Below, in pieces: positions 51,781 through 64,000 of a stretch of 64,000 nt of DNA. The position numbers and the translations under genes were made by a program. The notes under the pieces are model-generated. The model worked only from the letters and a program-made list of their open reading frames with translations. It did no database searches and was not told the DNA's origin. This DNA comes from Glandiceps talaboti (taxonomy: Eukaryota > Hemichordata > Enteropneusta > Spengelidae), in assembly GCF_964340395.1 (NCBI RefSeq), contig NC_135559.1, positions 9,206,259 through 9,270,258 of the forward strand. The letters are read 5' to 3'. How positions within the stretch are numbered: position 1 is the stretch's first letter; the number at the start of each line of letters is the position of its first letter.

Positions 51781-52132
51781 ATTCCAGAGAAAAAAAGTTC
51801 TTTTTAGACGATAAAAGTACAGTTTGCATAACGTGTTTGTCTATTTAACGTAAAATTGTTTTCATTTGCTTTTACACCTGAGATATTGCGACCGACGAGT
51901 ATCTTATTTTTGGGTCGAAGTAATTTTCACGAATTTAAAGTAAAATAAAATAAGATTCCAGCCTACCTTTCCTATTTTCTGAAGTCATGTTATCAAAAAC
52001 AAACAGGTTTTTATTTTGCCTAATCCGTCATCCATTGACAAGTGTTTCTAATGGGGTGGTCTACTTCATTCAAATGGTTCATTCTTGGAAGCCATAGCAT
52101 ATTTATTCATTAACGCAACGAAAAATGAGGGG

Positions 52133-53432
52133 TGTCTGAATGTTATGTTTACGACCTAACTCTATCCCTAAGTCTGAATGTTATGTTTACGACCTAACTC
52201 TATCCCTAAGTCTGAATGTTATGTTTACGACCTAACTCTACCCCCAAGTCTGAATGTTATGTTTACGACCCAAGTCTGAATGTTATGTTTACGACCTAAC
52301 TCTACCCCCAAGTCTGAATGTTATGTTTACGACCTAACTCTACCCCCAAGTCTGAATGTTATGTTTACGACCTAACTCTACCCCCAAGTCTGAATGTTAT
52401 GTTTACGACCTAACTCTATCTCTAAGTCTGAATGTTATGTTTACGACCTAACTCTATCCCTAAGTCTGAATGTTATGTTTACGACCTAACTCTATCTCTA
52501 AGTCTGAATGTTATGTATACGACCTAACTCTATCTCTAAGTCTGAATGTTATGTATACGACCTAACTCTGTCTCAAAGTCTGAATGTTATGTTCACGACC
52601 TAACTCTATCCCCAAGTCTGAATGTTATGTTTACGACCTAACTCTATCCCTAAGTCCGAATGTTATGTTTACGACCTAACTATATCCCTAAGTCTGAATG
52701 TTATGTTTACGACCTAACTATATCCCTAAGTCCGAATGTTATGTTTACGACCTAACTCTATCCCTAAGTCTGAATGTTATGTTTACGACCTAACTATATC
52801 CCTAAGTCCGAATGTTATGTTTACGACCTAACTATATCCCTAAGTCTGAATATTATTATGTTTACGACCCAAGTCTGAATGTTATGTTTACGACCTAACT
52901 CTACCCCTAAGTCCGAATGTTATGTTTACGACCTAACTCTATCCCTAAGTCTGAATGTTATGTTTACGACCTAACTCTATCCCTAAGTCTGAATATTATG
53001 TTTACGACCCAAGTCTGAATGTTATGTTTACGACCTAACTCTATCCCTAAGTCCGAATGTTATGTTTACGACCTAACTCTATCCCTAAGTCCGAATGTTA
53101 TGTTTACGACCTAACTCTATCCCTAAGTCCGAATGTTATGTCTATGACCTAACTCTATCTCTAAGTCTGAATGTTATGTTTACGACCTAACTATATCCCT
53201 AAGTCTGAATGTTATGTTTACGACCTAACTATATCCCTAAGTCTGAATGTTATTTTTACGACCCAAGTCTGAATGTTATGTTTACGACCTAACTCTATCC
53301 CTAAGTCTGAATGTTATGTTTACGTCCTAACTCTATCCCTAAGTCTGAATGTTATGTTTACGACCTAACTCTATCTCTAAGTCTGAATGTTATGTCTATG
53401 ACCTAACTCTATCTCTAAGTCTGAATGTGTGT
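52133..53432. repeat. 38 bp satellite-like array, about 34 units
   Basis: The unit reads AAGTCTGAATGTTATGTTTA, CGACCTAACTCTATCCCT. Variants (CTACCCCC, CTATCTCT, TATATCCC, GTCCGAATG) recur in patches. Several units are shortened by joining CGACC straight to CAAGTCTG. No frame or splice signals were seen. Confidence 0.97.
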
Positions 53433-53699
53433 TAGTCACATGGGAACACAGTAACATCCATTTATATTACGCTCTCCTCATTGGCGTTAATACAATTCTT
53501 GATGGTAATTTTCAAAATCGATCTCGGTCCTGAAATACTTCTAGTGCTTGGCAATGGTGTAGAATCTGAAAGCCAACAATTCCCAGGACTACAACAACCT
53601 GTACACTGGTGAGATTTGATTATCACAACTGAAAACTGAATCAGATGTAGTTCAGTAGGGCTTTAACTATCAAAATATGTGTATGTGCAGATGTGTGTG

Positions 53700-53701
53700 T
53701 A

Positions 53702-53758
<57 letters not shown>
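53700..53758. repeat. (TG)n microsatellite
   Basis: Dinucleotide array of about 29 units. Confidence 0.95.
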
Positions 53759-53759
<1 letters not shown>

Positions 53760-55205
53760 AGTATACTATAAACAGCAAAGTCAAAAACCGGCAGAGTGAC
53801 GTGATTGCTTTGATAGTTGATGGGGACACTACTTAGGGGTATGTAGATGGACAGTTGTTCAAATGTGAAAATGGTCACATCAGAGATATCGATGTGTACT
53901 TTGGTTCGAGAAAAACTTCCAATCAGGTTATTGTTTTATTGATGTCACGATATTGAGATTATTGAGGGTTCTATAAAAAAAATCTTCAATTTATCAAGTA
54001 TCTACTTTCTATATGCATAACTATGTAATCAAAGCACTGGCAAGTTTAGACCTGGCAATGACACATGCACTAGGTGTTTTGGTGCGTGCCTAGCCTAGAC
54101 TAGACTGCATGGCATCAGGCTCTTGGGAGATTATTTGTGTTTTTTGAAAAGTGATTTTATTCAAATAAAAGAATGAGATAAAAACCATCGACTTAAGCAA
54201 ACCGACTAAGTGCTTTTACGTCATTATTTACAACCTTATTACAATTTCTAGTTATCACAAAAGTAGAAACTACGTACCAATACGATTCACTCCAATCCTC
54301 GGTGACGTCATTGATGACATTTGTTATATATTATAGTGTAAACCATACCTTAATCCACAATTATCTTTTGTAATCTATACTAGTAATTTAATGTTTTTAA
54401 GTGAATTATACCACGTGTCAGTACTCGATAAAATTCCTAACAAATACAATTTACGTGGCTAAAATGATAAGCTTAAACAAAATATAAAATACAAAAACTA
54501 TAAAAAGTTGATATCATCTATTTCATCAAACTTCTTCAATAAGGTAAGTCAAAATACGAATGTTCACGTGCTGATCTGCCCCCCCCCCTCCCCCACCCCC
54601 CTAGTATTCACATAGACAAATTCTTGGATGAACAAGTATAGTCTTCAGTTTCTTTTTATCTCTTTAAACAGGTTGGCTTCTCGACGAATGCAACTTGGAA
54701 AAGAGTTTCACAGCTTGGGAAAGGGTCTTGGGAACAACAATGTGAGATAGATCTAGAATGAACAACCTCCGCGTATGATTTGGTGAGAATTAATATATTT
54801 CAACCTTGATATCGGCGAGAAAGAAATTGTTTTAAACCCATTGCCGTAACCATAGACAGTCTCCCCTCCACTGTCTATGCCGTAATCAAGTAGCCTCTAT
54901 GACAGAACTAGTTCGAATAATATATCTGGTCTGTGAGAATGCAGACATAGTGAAAAGAATAGAGGGAAATATTTTGTTATAGAACGCTTTAAAATTATGT
55001 TTCTACTTTTCCATAAACTCTTTATCAAATCTTTGTTATTCATTATGCATCTGCCCAATAAAATATTTCATTGAAAAGACCTTGCAAATAAAACAAGATA
55101 TTTTCTCTCTCTTTCTCTCTCTCTGCATATGCGTCATTGTTATTTCTCAGACTTATTTCTTAGATATTTGCGCCCTTGCTTGCTCAAAGAACAGTAAGTT
55201 TGTCA
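53760..55205. other. Non-coding, nothing recognised
   Basis: A C-rich run lies at 54580-54600. Near 54835-54885 ACAGTCTCCCCTCCACTGTC forms a small inverted repeat. No gene was seen. Confidence 0.4.
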
Positions 55206-55211
55206 TAACAT

Positions 55212-55330
55212 ATGTGTGTATGTATGTATGTATGTATGTATGTATGTATGTATGTACGTATGTACGTATGTATGTATGTACGTACGTACGTGCGTGCGTA
55301 CGTACGTACGTATGTATGTATGTATGTATG

Positions 55331-55360
<30 letters not shown>
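55212..55360. repeat. (TATG)n microsatellite with TACG core
   Basis: GTAT/GTAC tetranucleotides with a central CGTACGTACG block. Open frames on both strands here are repeat artefacts. Confidence 0.95.
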
Positions 55361-55361
<1 letters not shown>

Positions 55362-56981
55362 TAAAAGATGTATGTCTGCAATACTTACCATATTAAAAAG
55401 GGAGATACAGTTAGAGACAGAGATAGAGACACAAGGAGAGTAGATAATTGACTTTGAAATCACACAAACAAGTTGCTATCTTCTTTCATAAGGTTTTACC
55501 ATGTAATGACATCAAGTATTATATCACGAAGGCAATTAAAACCCCATTTGTATGACCGAGAGCTATAAGGACCACGTTGGCTGAGAGCTAATAGTTTCGT
55601 CTTTTTATAAATTACTCGACTAAAAACTGGAGACAGTGCGGGCAGACACAGGTATGGTAATTTGGTCGAACGCAAACCTTTTATCGACCCATAGAAGTCG
55701 ACACTGTAGAAATCTAAGGAAACACAGACTAGCAACGAAATACAGACTCCCAGTGAGTGATTGCCTAAGGCAAAGTAATTTCTAGATGTCTGCATAATTG
55801 ATTTCAGATAAATAGTTGTATGTTCGGTAGTTTATCATGTGTAACTATCTTGGTTTTGAATATTTTTATTTTTCATGTTGTTTTTTTTATTTAAAGAGAG
55901 TTTGCATTAATATCACAAGACGTTTTGTTCTTGAACGAGCAATTGTCACTTCATTTATCCACGCCATTTTAGTGCATTCTTGTCCTAAACATATTGCAAT
56001 GATATATTTTAGTTGTACAAATCGTCCTGTGTGATCAATAAATAAAGAGACTGCATGAAATGCGACTACTTTCCCAAATGACTATCTGCCAGCTTTTTTT
56101 TTTTTTTCATGTTCAACATTCTAAAAGTCCATTTTTACTCTTGAATGTACCCAGTATGTACAAGAACGACTATGAACTCTATGTGGAAAATGTAAAGATA
56201 CTAATTGGGTGGCGGTTATGACAACAAAGATGTTACTACTGATGGCGAATTGCTGAGAAAAAATAACCCGACAACTAATCCGAAATTCTACACCAAATAC
56301 GGACGGATTCACATCTTTGGACCTGAATATGAATCCAAAACAATATACTCAGTCGATACCTGACATGGCCGGCCGGCCTGGCTTGACCTGGCTTGGCCTG
56401 TACCTGGCCTGTACCTGCGTTTTGTACCGACTGCATTGTATTATCATGTATATGTACACCTATTCGGTACATCAAACTATTACAATGTGTCAAATTTGTA
56501 TGGGCTGTATAAATTCTCAATCAATTCCAGTGACAGTTGCAAAAGGGTAAATGTACAGCACTGACATTTAGAATAGAATATCCATCTAGTAGAGATGCAT
56601 TAAATCTGTCCATGAATAATAGATAAAATATTACATGAAAGTAGCCTTAGGTAGTATATATATTATGACTAATATGTTTATACTCTAAATCCAAATGAAT
56701 TGTTGTTGATTAAAAAGAGGTCACTTTACAAACAACACGCGACATATACACATGTAATAACCTGTCACGAAAAGTTTCTGTGTGATCGGTTCTTGTCTAC
56801 CGTGGGCGAAAAAAAAATACATATCTCCTAGCAATCATGATTTGCGTTCTTCACAGTGTTTTCGCCCTCTCGGCACACATGCACAAAGATGTATCCACAC
56901 ACTTTACTTTTTCTTTCCCCAATCTCACCACTTGCTCTAAAGCAAAAATGGTGAGAATGGATCTATATGGTTAAAAAAAGA

Positions 56982-56982
<1 letters not shown>
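55361..56982. other. Non-coding, nothing recognised
   Basis: No exon, repeat family or RNA gene was recognised. Confidence 0.4.
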
Positions 56983-57055
<73 letters not shown>

Positions 57056-57114
57056 ACACACACACATACATACATACATACATACATACATACATACATA
57101 CATACATACATACA
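56983..57114. repeat. (CA)n then (TACA)n compound microsatellite
   Basis: CA array to about 57065 passing into TACA units. Confidence 0.96.
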
Positions 57115-57889
57115 TTACGTAGTTGTTATTTTAAAACGGACAGTCGATCACGAGTGTGGCCATGTGAAGCTGGGCAGATGAAATAATGAAACTTGGTTTA
57201 TCCTCTGTGTTTATCGTCGACGGTGTATATTCACTGATGAAGTGGGGGATCAAAGTACAATCTATTACGGTTATATTACATAGTATTAGTCTTAAAGCCT
57301 CTTTCAGTGAATTCCTCTACTTATGATTACCTACATTACGGAAAATAAAATTTAATTTTCTTTCAATTCCAGTTCATCAGGTAAAATGGAGATTGTGATT
57401 AGACTTTCAGATGTTTACGAAAGAAATGAACTGTGGACCTGAAATTAATTCAATTTGTTCGTTTTTGTATATTTAAAGCGTTTTTTTTTTTTTCCCGAAT
57501 CTTGTGCTATTTGTGGCGTTTTAATGAGCCCTACACTGTTTTTACCCTGGGACCGGGTGATTTTAACAAAAAAAATGCAGCGATAGTTTGGGAAATTGAT
57601 TAACTATTCTTTTTCGGCTGAATATCATATTATGTGAACTTAAAAAAACAACAACCCAAAACCCTGGATATTATTCACAGAACAGACTGGACAAAATATC
57701 TTGGCCTCAGAAAAAAAAATATAAATGTAACTTTGGGGTCTTTCCTAAAACTTCGAAATTTGAGCAACCCAAACTTCTCGGTGGCAGGTAACGAAACGAC
57801 ATATTTGTAAAGGCCGCAAATTGGAACGAAATGTTAATGAGTGGGGTCAGTCCTGTCCCCAAGGCCGGGTTGCGGTCATGTCAGTTGTA

Positions 57890-58677
57890 AACAAACACGG
57901 GGGAATCACCGGAAGTGACGACTTCGTACCCTCTATCTCAGGATCTATAAAAACAAGGATTTATCAATTATATTTTCAGTGGCAAAGTGAATGAAAAAAT
58001 CACTTGAAAATGTGGAAAATGTATGAATTGGCCTTTATTTTGAAAAGTTAATATCTTTTTAACCTTCTGGTTGAAGACGTGTTTTCTAAAAAAAATAATA
58101 CGTGGTTAGGGGGTCCGTAGTTGGATCACGTGACCTACATAATATCCCAGGCAGCGACTTTCAACTCATACATACACAGTGGATCGGCACCTTGTAACAC
58201 GTAACTCTGAAGCTGCTGTTCGGTTTCACGTGTACTTGTAGTCGATTTGGGCAGCTCCTCGCGACCCATTTGGCAGAAGAGATATCTGCAACTGCACAGT
58301 TTCGTGAAAGAGTGTATGCATCGAGTTATAACGAGGTAAAAATCGAGGAAGAAGCAGCCGACCCGATTCACACACGTTCATAATTAGACAGTGACATTCA
58401 GTAAACAGCAGAACTCGCAGTCACGGTGTATCACCAATATACCTTCATTTTCCTGTCTGGTGGTGGCTTGATTATCATCCAACGCTTCACTCAAAAGCTA
58501 TTGATAGCAAGGGTATCCATAGACAAGAACCGTGACGTTCGTAACATTCACACAACTCACTCACACTGTTGTATTTGACAGCCACGAACCTTCCTCCGGT
58601 CATCATCAAGCCACTTTCATTCCTCAGTGTTCTGATTAGATTTCGTCTGCAGTGAGAAGCGAAGAGCTATCAGTCAA
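57890..58677 (+). promoter_or_regulatory. Possible promoter / 5' UTR region
   Basis: This stretch is richer in CG than its surroundings. It holds CCGGAAGTGACG at 57909, an ETS-type core fused to a CRE-like half, and TCACGTGAC at 58126. It leads into the ATG at 58678. Both motifs are common in animal promoters; no TATA box was seen. Confidence 0.35.
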
Positions 58678-58757
58678 ATGGCATCTACAGGGAATAAATC
58701 TGAAAATGGCCCCAAAATGGAAGGGAGTCTCGATCAAACGAAGAAATCGGGAACGAG
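58678..58757 (+). CDS. Possible first coding exon of a downstream gene
   Basis: The ATG in CAAATGG is followed by an open frame MASTGNKSENGPKMEGSLDQ then TKKSGT, ending ACGAG|GTGAGT, a strong donor. The peptide is polar and low in complexity, as many N-termini are. No second exon was found in the remaining 5.2 kb, so the gene would have a long first intron. I do not recognise the product. Confidence 0.4.
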
Positions 58758-60065
58758 GTGAGTAAAGCAGTAGTAACATTATCTGACAACAGTGGAGAGA
58801 GTACGCTAGCGATAATACAGTAAAGCAGTGTTTATAAAAAAAAGGCTCCGGTAGCGTTGCTGCATTATCGGACGACCGTTCAAATTTATCAGCGTATGTG
58901 ATGTCCAGCGCCTCCAAATCCTACCGTAAAACATTATCTTTTCAATATTCTTATCACTGTTCAACCACTTTTCGCTGTTTCCAAAACAGTAATTCACACG
59001 AATAAAAGACTGCGAGTATATTGAGAAATGAATTTGTTTCGCATAATAAAATAAACAAACACAGTTTGCTTGCTTCGACAGCAATAATATGTTTCCAAAT
59101 ATTTGCAAACTACTGGAGTTCGCGGTCGATGGTTTGAGAGGACAGGGGAGATTATATGCCGCTTGCGACTCTTACACTTGACTCTACATTGCATAAAGAG
59201 AATTCTTAGTAGATATAGAAGCTGCTGTGATTTAACCAAATCTCCCTTTCCCCATGTAACCATGGATATTAATGACATAACACATGAATGGATATTAAAA
59301 TCCCAGGTGCCAATAGTGCTAATATGCTGATAAATGGCAGTTAAAAAAGTAATGATATGAGTGGGCTTTTAAATTTATGGTATGTTTTTCGGATATATTT
59401 GCTTTATTTTTTATTTTGACAGTGCATACTTGTATTTTTTGTACATATTTGTAAACATGTTAAAGTGTTCAGCCGAACAAAAATGCACAAAAAACCAATT
59501 ATATTCTTATTAAGATAATATGTAAATGTTAGCATTATGCAAAAAAACACTCTACTCTGGTGAAAATATTATGTAGATCTTAGCATAAAGCGATTTTGCA
59601 TAAAAATGCTGTCGCCATGGCAAATTTTATGTACTCTCATTATCCACAAATTGTTGATGTTTTGGAGGGGCAACAGGACAAAATGAAAGGGCAAGTAGGT
59701 TATCAAGACCCTAATGATTTATTATTTAAAAAATTTATGTACCTATTTTGCTAAAGGTGATATTTAGTAATAAAATACGAGCCCAATAATTGTTATATTG
59801 CTGAAGTTCCCAGTTCTTGTATGCATAACTAAACTCAATATTTGTTGGAATAAAATTATCATAAATTTTCCCCGATTATCCAAATATTGATATCACTCAG
59901 AAACTCAGTGTAGTACATTAAAAGATATGTTTGATGGATTTACTGTGACTTAGCCAGTCAAACCTTTCCGAAGAGAATGCTTGACCTGTTCATAGAGAAC
60001 GTGATTAGAGAGATTGACAGATATGTATAGAGACTGGTAATGATGATACTGTCTCAGTGTCTTTT
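58758..60065. other. AT-rich, nothing recognised
   Basis: Presumed intron if the exon at 58678 is real. No features were recognised. Confidence 0.35.
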
Positions 60066-60069
60066 ATGA

Positions 60070-60770
60070 TATTGATTTGAGGTGTAGTAGTAGTCAATAT
60101 ACTGAACTATGTGAGCTTTGTTAGCAAGCCAAATACAAGTTTTAGCCACAAACAATTTGATAAAACTAAAACTTGATGAATGACTTCAAATTACCCCCCC
60201 CCCTCAAAACAAACAAACAAACAAACAAACAAACAAACGAAAAAAAAAACGTTGCTTTTCATATACGTTCAAGGTTGTGGAGTAGTCAATATACTGAATG
60301 TTAGCTTGGGTGGGCAAGTTTTGGTCACAAACAATGAAAAGAACTAAAACAAGTCAGATGCTTGTTGAAGGAATGTCATAATTCAAATTATTAACCCCCC
60401 CCCCAAAAAAAAAAAAAAAAAAAAAAATTAAAAAAAAAAAAAAAATCATTAAAAAAAATGTTGATTTTCACATGATTACAAGGTCTTGGATTGGTCAATA
60501 CACTGAATGTAAGCTTGGTTAGCAAGCTTTAGAAGTTTTAGTCACAACCAATGAAAATCAAAACAACTCAAATACTTTGTGGCAAGAACTTGATATCATT
60601 CAAATTTCTTCACTGCCAAAAACAGTTGCTTAAAATTCACATGTTTACAAGGTCTTGGATTGGTTACTGCACTGAATGAAAAACAAAACAAGTCAAGTTG
60701 AAATGCATGATGTGGAATCAATGTAATGTTGTTGAAATTATTTTCCTTCAAAAATATTGCTCTTCAAATG
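60070..60770. repeat. ~190 bp diverged tandem repeat, about 4 copies
   Basis: Each unit has AGTCAATATACTGAATG or a variant, then TTAGC(A)AGC, AGTTTTAGTCACAA(A/C)CAAT, AAAACTCAA-like sequence, and most end in a CCCCCCC/AAAA homopolymer stretch. Copies lie near 60090, 60275, 60490 and 60655. Confidence 0.8.
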
Positions 60771-61163
60771 TTTACCGCCGGTCTTTCCATGGTTTTGTTG
60801 ATTTTGTCATTATACATGTTTATAGCCTTGAACTTAAGGTTTTGTAGTCGGTAGTCGCAAACTCAAGTTCAAGTATTTTAGGAACCCTGTTAGCCAAATG
60901 GTTTTAAAATAGATAAAAAATGGAGATTAAAAACTACAATTACAAATTTATGATAGACAATGGACACGTATAGTCTATTGACATTATGGAAATCAGCAAA
61001 GGAGAGATGTTTTCTGCATACTTGATTTATTTAGTTCAGTAGGACCTTACAAGTTAAAGATAATGTCAACACTACTAGCGTAGTTTATTGCCAAATTTTA
61101 CACATTCATTTGTGTACACAAAAAATGCACTTGGTGTCATATATTACACACATACCTGGAGTC

Positions 61164-61778
61164 AAACACACACACACACGCACGCACGCACACACATACA
61201 CACGCATACATACATACATGTACATACATACATACATACATACATACATACATACATACATACATACATACACACAACACATACACAACACATACACACA
61301 CATACATACATACATACATACATACATACATACATACATACATACATACATACATACATACATACATACATACATACATACACACACATACATACATACA
61401 TACATAGTATGTATGTATGTATGTATGTGTGTGTATGTATGTATGTATGTATGTATGTGTGTGTATGTGTGTATGTATGATACATACACACATACACACA
61501 CATACATACATACATACATACATACATACATACATACATACATACATACATACATACATACATACATACATACATACATACACACACATACATACATACA
61601 TACATAGTATGTATGTATGTATGTATGTGTGTGTATGTATGTATGTATGTATGTATGTGTGTGTATGTGTGTATGTATGATACATACACACATACACACA
61701 CATACATACATACATACATACATACATACATACATACATACATACATACATACATACATACATACACACATATATACA
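61164..61778. repeat. Large TACA/TATG microsatellite with strand switches
   Basis: CATA-type arrays flip to TATG-type at ACATAGTATG (about 61405 and 61607) and back at GTATGATACA (about 61478 and 61679). The flip blocks at about 61381-61500 and 61581-61700 are near-identical, giving a ~200 bp higher-order unit. Long open frames here are repeat artefacts. Confidence 0.96.
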
Positions 61779-61789
61779 TACATTTTGCT

Positions 61790-63775
61790 GCAGTTGTAAG
61801 GTATGAATTTACAGAAAATGTTTGACATACAAAACTCAGGACATTCTAACTATATCTACTATATATACATGTACTAATAGGCAAGACAGTTTAGTATTAC
61901 GCTAGGGAGTCTCACCCTAGTCCTAACCTAATTTAACCATACATGTAGTGATGTACATGTACTTCTCTTATTTGAATACAAATCACATATACATATATCT
62001 ATTGTAAAGTCTGTCTACTTTTCTACTTTAATGTCTAATATTTTGCTAATTCTATCAATAATGTAGATGTGATACTGACCATTTTAACATGTGATCACTC
62101 AATATACAGTTTTCATTATTCACGTCATGGCTTAAATTTTCTGTAATACTTGTGAGAAATAATATCAAATTGATATATATAGTGAGATCGAAGAATTTAT
62201 TGTGTGTGACAAAAATTTACACCAAGAATCAAACTAGTTATTACATGAATTGACAGTATAAATTGAACGTGAGGGCTTTGTAGATGTTGACATCCAAAAT
62301 GGCACTTTAAAGATGAAAACAGAGAAAGCAGTGTTATTAGTCATGTAAATTAGATTTAGGTAGTCAGTAGATGTTGGCGGATAGAATCCTGACTTGATTT
62401 ACTGCCACGTCTCTTGTGTTGTTGCATGTAATAGTGTGAATTGGGGAAAGGTAATGGTGTTTTATTGCCCTTTTACTCATCAATTTTGAATGTGCTACAT
62501 GTGGGAAAGGGTAGGTAGCTTGCGATGTATGTCTCGTAATGCTGATTAAAGATTGCGGTCATTAGCCGTGTTCACACTCCAGTTTTTTTTTTTCATGAAT
62601 GTAATGTAGGGTAGTAATGAGATTTCTCTACTCACAGAGTCAAGTGCTAGTGTAGGGTAGTTTGTTTGTGACATATATCTCATTAAGTTATTACATGTAA
62701 CTGTGTTCACACCACAGTTTTTACAGCAATTCTGTATGATGGATGGTTGAATGAAGAAAAAGAAAGGGAAATAGAATAAATTCAACTTATCAAAATGTGT
62801 TCGATTTAGAAATTAATTTATGTGAGTGTGAGCTGGCATGTTTTGATGTACGTGTGAACGAACGGTCATACTGTGAAAATGTACGATGGTCCACCCTGTA
62901 TGAATGTTAAATACCAGTATAACCTAAAGCTGTGTGTTATGCTTGTGAACGGCAGCTGTAACAGTATTAGATACACATGTACATGTATACAAATACTGCA
63001 GTTGACTGTTATTTGGCACTCAATTTATTTTACCTAAATACGGGTGGAAGCGTTTTCCATGTAAATAAATCACATACATTTAGAAATTGTTATATTTCTA
63101 TATTCAGGTGTTGTGATAGTTGTCAACAACAGTTCCACTGAATACGAGAGACCGAATGGTTGAATCTACTTTTCACCTTGCCAAATTAAAAAGTGTGCCT
63201 GACACACATCCTAATTACTATGTTCAAGTTGCCAAATTTTTCATACAGCAGAATAAGTGAAATATTTAATAACTAATTTGAATGTGTAGAGTTTATCACA
63301 TATGATCGCTTTTTTGCCAATTTTCTCCCCCCAAAAATTATTTATGTATTATTAGAGTATCGCATAAATCTATTGTCGCTTTTGTGAAGCTAAAAAAATG
63401 CTTTGGACAAATGTAGTGAAGGAGAGAAAAGGTGAAAACTTAAATGTCAAAATATCATACATTGAATACTTTCATCTCATTAACACCTTGTAGAGTGTTA
63501 GCTCTCAGCTCATCATTGTTAACGATAATGTAATAACGTCGTCGCACATAAAGCGTTCTTTGAGAAAGTGTTTTTTGATGACGCTTTATTCAAAATGTGT
63601 GAGAGAGAACTGTCGATAAAATACCCAGAGCTAGATTTTATATCTGTACCATCCTAATATTTAGGACAATACTTTAACAACAGATCAATAGTGATTTCCT
63701 TTTGTTAGTGATAAAATTATATAAAAATGTATTTTTTTCTTGCTTTTGTCATTTTATTCCAAATTGTACATTTGT
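61790..63775. other. Non-coding, nothing firm
   Basis: GTGTTCACAC(T/A)CCAGTTTTT-like segments occur twice (about 62568 and 62702) as a small diverged duplication. No exon was recognised. Confidence 0.4.
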
Positions 63776-63779
63776 CCAG

Positions 63780-64000
63780 TTAAAGCAGGAATATTATTTT
63801 TCAATCGGACAACAAACATTATATCAGGCACAAACCATTTAGAACAAAAAATATGGAATATATATTCTGGTCGTTCTACGTCACAACAACTTTCGTCTGT
63901 GTCACTACAACGCATGTCTATGTCACTGGTTCTGCTGTGTTTGGAACATGAGTCAAACCGTTCAAAATTACCATTGCTTTCCCCAATTTTTCTTTGATAT
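63780..64000 (+). mobile_element. Interspersed element cut by the window edge
   Basis: Starts with AAAGCAGGAATATTATTTTT, CAATCGGACAACAAACATT. It continues as the ATACTCGTGACC family: AGAACAAAAAATATGGAATA, CACTGGTTCTGCTGTGTTTG, TTACCATTGCTTTCCCCAAT. The matching copy at 40347-40720 predicts what follows beyond the edge. Confidence 0.75.

Noticed and set aside
55203-55463. Frames across the TATG array
   Set aside because: Microsatellite artefacts on both strands.
61106-61828. Long open frames (up to 240 codons) of Tyr-Val-Cys-Met or His-Thr-Tyr-Ile repeats on both strands
   Set aside because: Pure consequence of a stop-free tetranucleotide microsatellite; no gene signals.

Overview
The window is nuclear DNA of an invertebrate animal. 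Two multi-exon genes with consensus GT-AG introns could be rebuilt completely, and both keep a single open frame across every junction. The rest is AT-rich non-coding DNA crowded with microsatellites, minisatellites, small inverted-repeat DNA transposons and a few dead LINE fragments. The SH2-ankyrin-SH2-kinase architecture of the first gene is known from Hydra, insects and other invertebrates and is missing from vertebrates. A marine invertebrate (hemichordate, lancelet, echinoderm or mollusc) fits, but the sequence alone does not settle which.

Layout. 1-7.5 kb: CAGA/CTGT microsatellites, two LINE reverse-transcriptase fragments and a ~1 kb tandem triplication carrying a possible orphan exon. 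7.5-15 kb: inverted-repeat elements (some nested) and short tandem arrays. 33.2-15.1 kb, minus strand: an 11-exon SHARK/HTK16-type tyrosine kinase, 827 codons. 33.2-35.9 kb: the shared upstream region, holding an E-box palindrome and a foldback element. 35.9-47.8 kb, plus strand: a 14-exon ATG16L1 orthologue, 567 codons. 48-58 kb: repeats only, including a 1.3 kb array of a 38 bp unit. 58.7 kb: a possible first exon of a further plus-strand gene whose remainder would lie beyond the window. 60-62 kb: a diverged ~190 bp tandem array and a large TACA/TATG microsatellite that flips orientation. The right edge cuts an interspersed element that has other copies in the window.

The two genes are divergent neighbours with about 2.6 kb between their start codons. 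In flies Shark acts below the engulfment receptor Draper. ATG16L1 directs LC3 lipidation in autophagy and, through its WD40 domain, on phagosomes. The neighbourhood therefore joins an engulfment kinase to the conjugation factor that acts on the engulfed cargo; that this matters is inference. A second theme is that short local tandem duplications repeatedly copied exon edges: the donor of kinase exon 2, the acceptor of ATG16L1 exon 3, the 3' end of the kinase's last exon, and the orphan exon at 2.6-4.8 kb.

No rRNA, tRNA, CRISPR array, complete transposase gene, or LTR or virus-like element was recognised.
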